In this document: positions 57,523-64,000 of the stretch, piece by piece
Numbering within the stretch: the stretch's first letter is position 1
How the letters are laid out: each line of letters starts with the position of its first letter
Program-made: the position numbers and the translations under genes
Source of the DNA: Reticulitermes speratus
Taxonomy: Eukaryota; Arthropoda; Insecta; Blattodea; Rhinotermitidae
Length of the DNA: 64,000 bases
Assembly: GCA_021186555.1 (NCBI GenBank)
Contig: JAJKFL010000003.1
Span: 41,746,408 to 41,810,407, forward strand
Direction of reading: 5' to 3'
The notes under the pieces: model-generated
What the model was told of the DNA's origin: nothing
Seen by the model: the letters and a program-made list of their open reading frames with translations, nothing else
Databases searched by the model: none

Positions 57523-57947
57523 CAATTCACACCGCAACACGGGACACACACAACATAAAGAGCAGGACATAATTACTTAAACGACCATCAAAATATACAA
57601 AACCAAGACCAAAAACCGAAGAACTAGCCAAAGGTGAAGACATAACATAATAATCCACATTGTTGCATTTTACCATTTTAACACAAATATTGGCGAATTT
57701 TTAAGGATTCTTTATATTCAGCGTTTTTATATATACTTCAAATTCTGACTTTGCAACTGATTGTAACTTATATACAAATAGACTGGACTAGTTATAATGG
57801 CAGACAGAACATGTATGGACGTAAATTGAACGTAGTTTATGAACCCCCTGAAGATGGCCTTATATAAGACCGAAACATATGTAGGGGTTGATGTATAAAT
57901 AATAAAAGTGAAAGTGAAGTGCATTTCGTTGGTTTGTAAACAGTGAA
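57523..57947 (+). mobile_element. Hammerhead retroelement end F10 (single orientation)
   Basis: An intact hammerhead (57842-57889) is followed by GTGAAGTGCATTTCGTTGGT, the same 3' end words as F5 and F12. Directly after it comes TTACGTACATT (57948-57958), which also occurs at 57512-57522 (11 bp); a longer 13-bp match, TACGTACATTAAT, occurs at 57109-57121. Either could be the target duplication, giving an insertion of about 425 or 827 bp. The start given here uses the nearer one. No protein frame is recognised. Confidence 0.6.
57842..57889 (+). ncRNA. Hammerhead ribozyme, F10
   Basis: AACCCC 57842-57847, CTGAAGA 57848-57854 (position 7 is A, which the CUGANGA consensus allows), T, stem II GG/CC then an inner CUUA/UAAG helix after one mismatch, GAAA 57872-57875, palindromic stem III ACAUAUGU 57875-57882, A17 at 57883, GGGGTT 57884-57889. 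Stem I is 6 bp perfect. All conserved positions are present; the GUA cleavage triplet is favourable. Confidence 0.85.
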
Positions 57948-57961
57948 TTACGTACATTAAT

Positions 57962-60900
57962 CGATCTTAACTTTCATCACCTTCTACACTCTTACGGTTA
58001 ACTAGCGAAATTGCAACTCTCTCGTTCGTGTCCTTTTATAATAAAGGGCACTGAAACAACTTAATTGCTTAGTTATTATGAAAACGTCTCAAAACACAAA
58101 TTTCAGTTCACCAGACTTCTATTGTATTCGCCAAAGCACTACACAGTTCCTGTTTTATGCGCTAAACTGTTACCAAGCAACGAAAAGCAGGTACAGAGCA
58201 TTCTATTTGGCTCTACGAAAACATGTTCGATTTGGACATAGAGGTCATTAGCATATTTAATGTATACTACGTGGAACATAAAATGTTTGTTTTTATAAGG
58301 ATGGAGATGACAAAACATTGACTTGCACACAAGGAAAGGAAAGACAGTAAGTTTTAAGAAATTATGAAGAAATTTATTATTCTGTAGTAAATAATATTTA
58401 CTAAACGGCAGAATCTGAACGGAAAGATATACAATTTATTTTACTGTAATTTGGACGTAAGTAGCCCGAGGAAAGTAATAAGTTTATTTAAATTGTTACA
58501 TTTGGAAAGTTCACTGCTTTGTTTACAACTTAACCTTGACGGAGGAGAAAGACGGGATTTTAAGTGGTTTTTAATTAAAATATAAATGCAGAGTTTTGTA
58601 AAATTATTAGGGAGGATTCATGAAATAAGATACGAAGACAATTTAAAATACGAACACGGAGAGAACGATATTGTACATTGGTGCTGATGCATGCAGATTT
58701 GGGTAAAATGATGAATGAAAGTTGCAGAACGAACATTTAAGAAAGGGTTAATTTAACTGTGAAGACATTTCTAATAGGAAATATTTAATTATAATAGCAG
58801 ATTTCATTGAAAGATAGGTAGAATTACGTGTTTCAAAAAAAGAATAAATGGGAGAGATAAGGATAACAAGCAACTAAAATATGATATTAAGTACACGAGA
58901 AACATTTATTCAGTGAGTTATTAATGTAACGTGGAGAAATAAACGGAAAGAGCATGTCCCAAGGAAATACGTGGTAAGTAGGACGGACATTTGTGGTACA
59001 CACAGAAAAATATAAACGATGAGGATGCAGACTTCACATATTGCAGCAATAAAATTTAATCAAATCTGGGATTACGCTGATAATAAAAAGGTTTATGCAA
59101 AGTGTATCCAACTTTATGTGACAGAATGAGGGAAAGTAATCTGTATCAGAAACACTGGCACATGGTTCATGAATTCCTAATATCGATGACATACTTTCTG
59201 ATAATTTATGTATAGTTCTACATAAAGTAACATTTCCACCCAATTTAATCGCAACAAATAAATCAAGTTATGGAGGCTGATCAAGGAAACTATGTGTTTT
59301 ATTGCCCCAAATTATCGACAGTAATAGCGAATCGAACTGAAATTAAAAGGATGGCATTTGAACATAACAGAGAGAGAGCTAATGGTTTAGTACCAGAGAT
59401 TGTGCGGTCATAGGCAATCAGCGCATCTGGAAATTATTGGTATGGGGGGAATGTGACGAAAGTTCACTCACATTTCTATAGATGTCGGTACTATACTCCT
59501 CTCGGTGGAAACATGGGTCTTCAACTTGTTCCCTACTAAAGCGACCAAAGTGACACCCAAAAGGAGAACTGTTGTCAGTAAGCACCTTCTACTGAAGGGA
59601 TGCTTTCCTACAGGATATATCTGCACTTATACATCAATATCATGCAAGCATTTTATTTCTGTGATAAACTTATCGCTTAAGTAGACAGGCAAATTCTAAA
59701 TTCGATTATTTGGCAAGATGTAACTTCTAAGATTCGCAGTGTCGACGTGTTTGTGAGTGTTGAATAACAAATAGTACTCATATACAGTGGTTATGTATGT
59801 ATGATTTAGCTCCACACCAAATTTCACATGGGCTTCAATGGTTAATTTTCTGTCGCTATCAAATCGAAAGGTAAAAAAAAAAGCTTCGACAAGGCTCCCA
59901 TTATTTTCAAATGCCATGAAATTATTGTCTCAGAGGTGTTTAATATTTCCCAGACATCTGTTTCCATGTATATTTTAACGATTGTCAAATAAGTGTCACT
60001 AATGTGGCTTCCGCCCCACAAGTTTGCTTATCCGAAATTTTGTTATCACTAATTGCAGGAAATTAACAACTATGGCGTTTATGCGTTTTCCAAAGTCACA
60101 CGCTTTACACGGTTCCGTGAAATCAACTGGTTTAAAAGCAGAAAGCACACAGAAAGTGCGGTAACTTCCCAAGCCTAAAATTTTATTGTTAGAACAGAAA
60201 ATAGTTTAATTTGTGCTTTCAATTAATTTGTAATTCATTTAACGATATTGTTACTAGTTGCTTGCATAATTTTCCTCGAAGATTACTTCATAATTACTTA
60301 GTATCAATAAAATTCTTAAATCCTTTCACGTGTATGTTGCCGGCTAAGAAGCAGTACATCCGGTACCTGCTAGTAATACGGTGGCAATCAATCCATTTAC
60401 ATGAACAATATAAATCAATTTTCAATGTAAGTCAGTTTTTAGCATAGTAAAAAATGTGGGTGTTCAATGTTTAGTATTAAAGAACTACAAACTTAGATGT
60501 AGACTATGTTAAATACTGCAAAACGAGGTAAGAAGACTGAACGGGAAATTTCAGACACCGAAAGTAAAATGAAAATTTTGTCTCAGCAGATATAATATTT
60601 ATAAGCACATATTATACGTTAGTGGTACACTAGTTTAAAATAATATTTTATGTTGATAAATATAAGGATACACTCAAGTAAGAAAAATTACATTTATGTA
60701 AGAAACAAATTAATGTATGGCCTATATGAAGACACTTTGGGAAAGCACATTTCATGTACCTTGAAGCGGAAGAACACATTTATGATCTATCAACACGCTG
60801 ATGGCCAATGTCAAACTCTGTAACACTACACTAACATGTATAGTCTAATAACAGGTTTTTATATGTGTAAAATAAGGCGATTTTGTTCAAAACTTTCGGA

Positions 60901-61739
60901 AAAAAGTTTTATAAAATTTCGAGTTATTACCTTAATGTGTAGCATATTACGTGTGGATATCTATTGTTTTATATCACACATTCTGCAAAATGGTTGGGTT
61001 CTAACTGAATCATCGTCAGGAAGATTACAATTTCAAGAGAAGTGATACATTCAAGAAACATAATTGCATGCACACACAATACAAAATAAGAGTTATGTGC
61101 ATTTACTGATACGTGCATATTTTGGTGGTTAATAAATATTGGAGTTCATTGGTTCCTTCGATTTCAATACGAATCATGATCATTCCTTGAAATCAAGTGG
61201 TTGAGTCAAAATTGCATTACATTTAAAAGTTGTACAGCGTCATTATTTTAATTCCAGGAAAAATTACTTTTCCTGTTTCTTTATTCTTATTCACTGATTT
61301 TATGAATGCACTTACTCTTTTCAATATTTGGCCAAAATTTGTTCATAAAATACTCAAAATTTTTCTGACTCCCAGAAATCTTCCCAGAAAGCTTTTTTTT
61401 TCTGCTGGAAACAGCCACATTCACACATGAAAAATTCAATGTTAGAGTATACGTCATCTCTGAGTAGGACCTAGTCATGCAAAAATGTTACATTTAGTTT
61501 AGAAACTTCTACCAGAAACTTTTGTCTTTTTTAGAGACCTACACACTTCACTTTCTATCATTCTGTCTTACTTTTGATTCTTATATTTTGTCATTTTTCT
61601 GTCTGTATGGTTGGAGTCCTGTGTCTCAACGAGCTGAACGTTTCTGATTTGTTACAGTCGCCGCTTCAACGGACACAAATACACTCCACCTGCTTCCTAC
61701 GGACAGATGTAACTTAACATAGGCTACAGGTTTTACTTA
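57962..61739. other. Long AT-rich unrecognised stretch
   Basis: About 3.8 kb without a SINE, LINE or foldback that I can recognise. A possible hammerhead relic near 61000-61030 (minus CTGACGA followed by GATTC..GAACC) lacks GAAA and was not called. Short frames are ordinary for AT-rich DNA. Confidence 0.4.
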
Positions 61740-61975
61740 CAACTACTAAACAAAGCAATTTTTGTGACCCTCGTACATGTTTCGGCTACGTATTGCAGCC
61801 ATTATCAGGGAGCCACAATATCACGAAGACACAAGCAGCGTATTGTACGTCGGTAAATAGTAAATATATTTATTTCCAACCACTGCATAAAAGCACTTTT
61901 GTGCAGTGGTTGGAAATAACACGTGTATGTGTAAGGCAACTACACGAAATATGTGTAACATTAAGTAGGTAAATA
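61740..61975. mobile_element. Hammerhead element F11 with central hairpin (dead ribozyme)
   Basis: The minus strand at 61767-61813 reads CUGAUAA (G8A) with stem II GGCU/AGCC, GAAA and stem III ACAUGU, so the core is broken at one invariant base. To its right is a hairpin with 24-bp arms (61870-61893 and 61896-61919, one mismatch, 2-base turn), like the central hairpin of F2. The sequence after the hairpin (GTGCAGTGGTTGGAAATAAC, ATGTGTAAGGCAACTACACG) recurs at 62638-62705. Confidence 0.65.
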
Positions 61976-62116
61976 TACATTAGCTTTTCACAACAGTTAA
62001 TCGATGTGTAATATCATTAAAATTATTGAGATTAAAATACATGTGAAGTATTAAATCTTTAAATGTTAAAATATAAAAGGCTGTGTCCAAACATCTTGCA
62101 GTATTAAATATCTCCT

Positions 62117-62526
62117 AAATTTCACACTATTACCACCGTGCATTTTTTATAATCAAATAATTAAACCAACAAATGCACTACTTTGACCACCTTTATTGTA
62201 GCCTATGTCCCTTTAACCCTACACGTGTTTCGGAACTTTATAGTTCCATCTTCGGGAGTTACAATGTACTACTAAATCAAGCACATACTAAGACAAATGT
62301 ACAATATATACGTATCACTATGTGGTACGATAAAATTTTAACCAGACTATCGTACCACATAGTGATACATATATATTGTACATTTGGCTTAATATGTGCT
62401 TGATTTAGTAGTACATTGTAACCCCCGAAGATGGAACTATAAAGTTCCGAAACACGTGTAGGGTTAAAGGGACATAGACTACAATAAAAGTGGTCAAAGT
62501 AGCGCATTTTTGGTTTAATTATTTGA
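62117..62526. mobile_element. Foldback hammerhead element F12 with 13-bp TSD
   Basis: Arms 62150-62332 and 62348-62529 are reverse complements with about eight differences around a 15-base loop. The perfect repeat TTAAATATCTCCT (62104-62116 and 62527-62539) flanks the insertion; its first three bases overlap the arm end. The left side has 33 extra bases (62117-62149) that the right lacks, and those extra bases match the 3' end of F5, so the left arm is the complete end. Each arm has a hammerhead (minus 62260-62215, plus 62420-62465) with perfect stem II GGAACU/AGUUCC, GAAA, stem III ACACGUGU and stem I AAC(C/U)C/GGGUU. Both cores read CCGAAGA (U4C), expected to abolish cleavage. Confidence 0.88.
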
Positions 62527-62539
62527 TTAAATATCTCCT

Positions 62540-62790
62540 GTTTTGATGAAGTGGAGACCCAATGTTTTGATACTCGATGTTTACTCCGTGAGTGATCGTT
62601 CTGCACTCAGAACATGTAGGAGGGTAAAAAATTGTTTTGTGCAGTAGATGGAATTAAAACCTGCATGTGTAAGGCAATGCACGAAGTACGAGCAGCATTA
62701 AGATCTAACTTAAGCTTCTGCATACATTGTTTCTTCATAACATTTATCCTTCCCCGTTAGGGTACATTTAAATATAAAAACTTTAGACAC
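62540..62790. other. Fragment related to F11
   Basis: 62638-62705 (GTGCAGTAGATGGAATTAAA, GCATGTGTAAGGCAATGCAC) is a diverged direct copy of 61901-61965 in F11. F12 lies between the two copies. Confidence 0.5.
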
Positions 62791-63060
62791 CTTTACTGCA
62801 TTGTCGCCACATTTAGGTATCTTTAGTTTTACTATCGCCACGTTTAGGTGCCTTTATACCACTGTCATCATTAAGATAACTTTATTCCACTCTCGTCACA
62901 TTTAGGTATCATGATTCCGATGTCGCCACAACTAAGTATCTTTGTTTCACTGTCGAAACGTTTAGGCGCCTCTGTTCCACAGACATACAATTCATAAATT
63001 TTTGTTCCACCGCCGAAATATTTAGGTATCTTTATTCCACTGTAGGCACAAACAGATGAA
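62791..63060. repeat. Degenerate 30-bp tandem repeat with decapeptide frame on minus strand
   Basis: Units of the type CCACTGTCGCCACATTTAGG plus TATCTTTATT repeat about nine times. Six successive units from 62881 to 63060 have an exact 30-bp period despite 20-40% base differences; earlier units carry indels. On the minus strand the frame 63095-62871 (74 codons) reads as ten-residue units (SGIKIPKYFG, GGTKIYELYV, CGTEAPKRFD, SETKILSCGD, IGIMIPKCDE). Retention of length in multiples of three could mean past coding function or just youth of the array; no exon signals are evident. Confidence 0.75.
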
Positions 63061-64000
63061 TATAACCCCCAGAAATCAATGACCGATGTGTTCACATTTC
63101 ATGTCGCTCTCTTCATTCTACAATTAATTTCCTATTATTACACTATGTATTGTAAGTCTGTTACATTGTGCTAATTACACTACTTCATTACCTTATGTCT
63201 TACACTATAAGCATAAAGTCACATATACTTAAAAGTTCACAGATTTTTTTGCTACCCAATAAAAGCCGTTTACTTTCTGTGAACATACATTCCATATTTA
63301 CTGTCACATCAGTCGATTCTGCAATATTAATGTTTCTACGAAAGCGCTTGTTCTTCGTCTGGGTTTCCTTCAAATAAGTTGCAATTAAATGGCGAAATTT
63401 CTTGTTTACGATGGCAAGTATAGTTGATCATAGGAATTCTTATTCCTGTTTGCATAATGCAAAGTACCGACAGGTTTGAACACATGTAATCTACGTAAAG
63501 GTAAAGAAACGTGCAGCAGTACAGGCAGGCTCTCTCTTGTTAACATAAAACTAAGTTACAGTAGCCACTTCATTTCTTTTCTGTTCTTAAGGTATTTACA
63601 CTAGACATTATTACTTTCTGGCATGTGCTCCAAAGAACACAAATCTTGAAGAGTGTGTTACCAGTGATTCGCTTCATATATTTACTGAAGCCTCCCAACA
63701 TATCTTCGTATTTCCGAAGATTCTCAACCGTCAATTCGCAAGTAACAATATTTCAGGATCAGAGAACTTTTTGCCAAGGTCAGGAATTTTTTCCCTCGAT
63801 ATGCGAAACAAGAGAAGTCACGGCAACTGGCAAATGTCTCCCCAGCAGCAGCCTTACCCGTAACCCACACAGTCTACCATACATATGTTACAAGTTTGTA
63901 ATTTCAGTATTTCACACCTGAGCCCCTATTCCATCCTCTTTATTCTGCGTTCCATTAGCAAAATTATACAAAGCCAAGGATTTAAAGCATAAAGGGTACA
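63061..64000. other. Unrecognised AT-rich sequence
   Basis: I see nothing recognisable here. The 98-codon frame at 63625-63921 (+) contains FQDQRTFCQGQEFF but no domain that I know. Confidence 0.4.

Noticed and set aside
60995..61030. Minus-strand CTGACGA with a GATTC/GAACC helix-like spacing
   Set aside because: The GAAA block is CAAC and stem II has a mismatch; perhaps a very old relic but not supportable alone.

Overview
This 64-kb window looks like repeat-rich, gene-poor nuclear DNA from a large insect genome. I found no convincing host protein-coding gene or functional tRNA/rRNA gene. Open frames are short (maximum 152 codons), and the longest come from microsatellites. The mix of tRNA-derived SINEs, broken non-LTR retrotransposon 3' ends, and Penelope-like ends carrying hammerhead ribozymes suggests a polyneopteran such as a cockroach or termite. 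That assignment rests on family resemblance from memory, not on a marker gene.

Recognisable layers: (1) three well-defined tRNA-derived SINE families: A (tRNA-Leu-like head, 5 copies at about 1.5, 7.1, 25.7, 39.1 and 45.2 kb), B (2 copies at 4.6 and 31.8 kb) and C (copies at 22.9, 47.2 and 56.6 kb plus an old head at 2.4 kb). Six copies have visible target-site duplications (TSDs). (2) At least seven decayed 3' ends of one LINE family (12.3, 15.2, 17.3, 38.5, 46.1, 51.3 kb; probable relative at 25.3 kb), plus single 3' ends of two other LINEs (19.6 and 34.2 kb). (3) DNA transposon derivatives: a 415-bp hAT-like element at 3.9 kb and two copies of a ~200-bp TA-flanked MITE at 36.3 and 47.6 kb. 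(4) Tandem repeats: a 20-unit 46-bp minisatellite with an 8-unit higher-order repeat (40.3-41.2 kb), a 13-unit 49-bp minisatellite (52.0-52.6 kb), a degenerate 30-bp repeat whose minus strand reads as decapeptides (62.8-63.1 kb), a degenerate 21-bp repeat at 8.5 kb and many microsatellites.

The most interesting system is a set of about a dozen small elements carrying hammerhead self-cleaving ribozyme motifs (CUGANGA, stem II, GAAA, tiny palindromic stem III, stem I). Most are folded back: the same end occurs twice in inverted orientation, so the element forms one long hairpin with a ribozyme on each strand. Stems I, II and III differ between subfamilies while staying complementary. In three of them (18.2, 48.2 and 62.1 kb) the hairpin has an extra ~33-36 nt on the left side only, followed by 9-13 bp direct repeats. 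This matches my memory of Penelope-like retroelements (pseudo-LTRs, inverted copies, a ~34-bp extension). Five ribozymes have an intact core and good stems (9.7, 12.7, 12.9, 35.0 and 57.9 kb). Others are dead, and in two foldbacks both arms carry the same inactivating core change.

The remaining sequence is AT-rich, unrecognised intergenic or intronic DNA. Coordinates of old repeats are approximate, and identities inferred without a database are marked as such.
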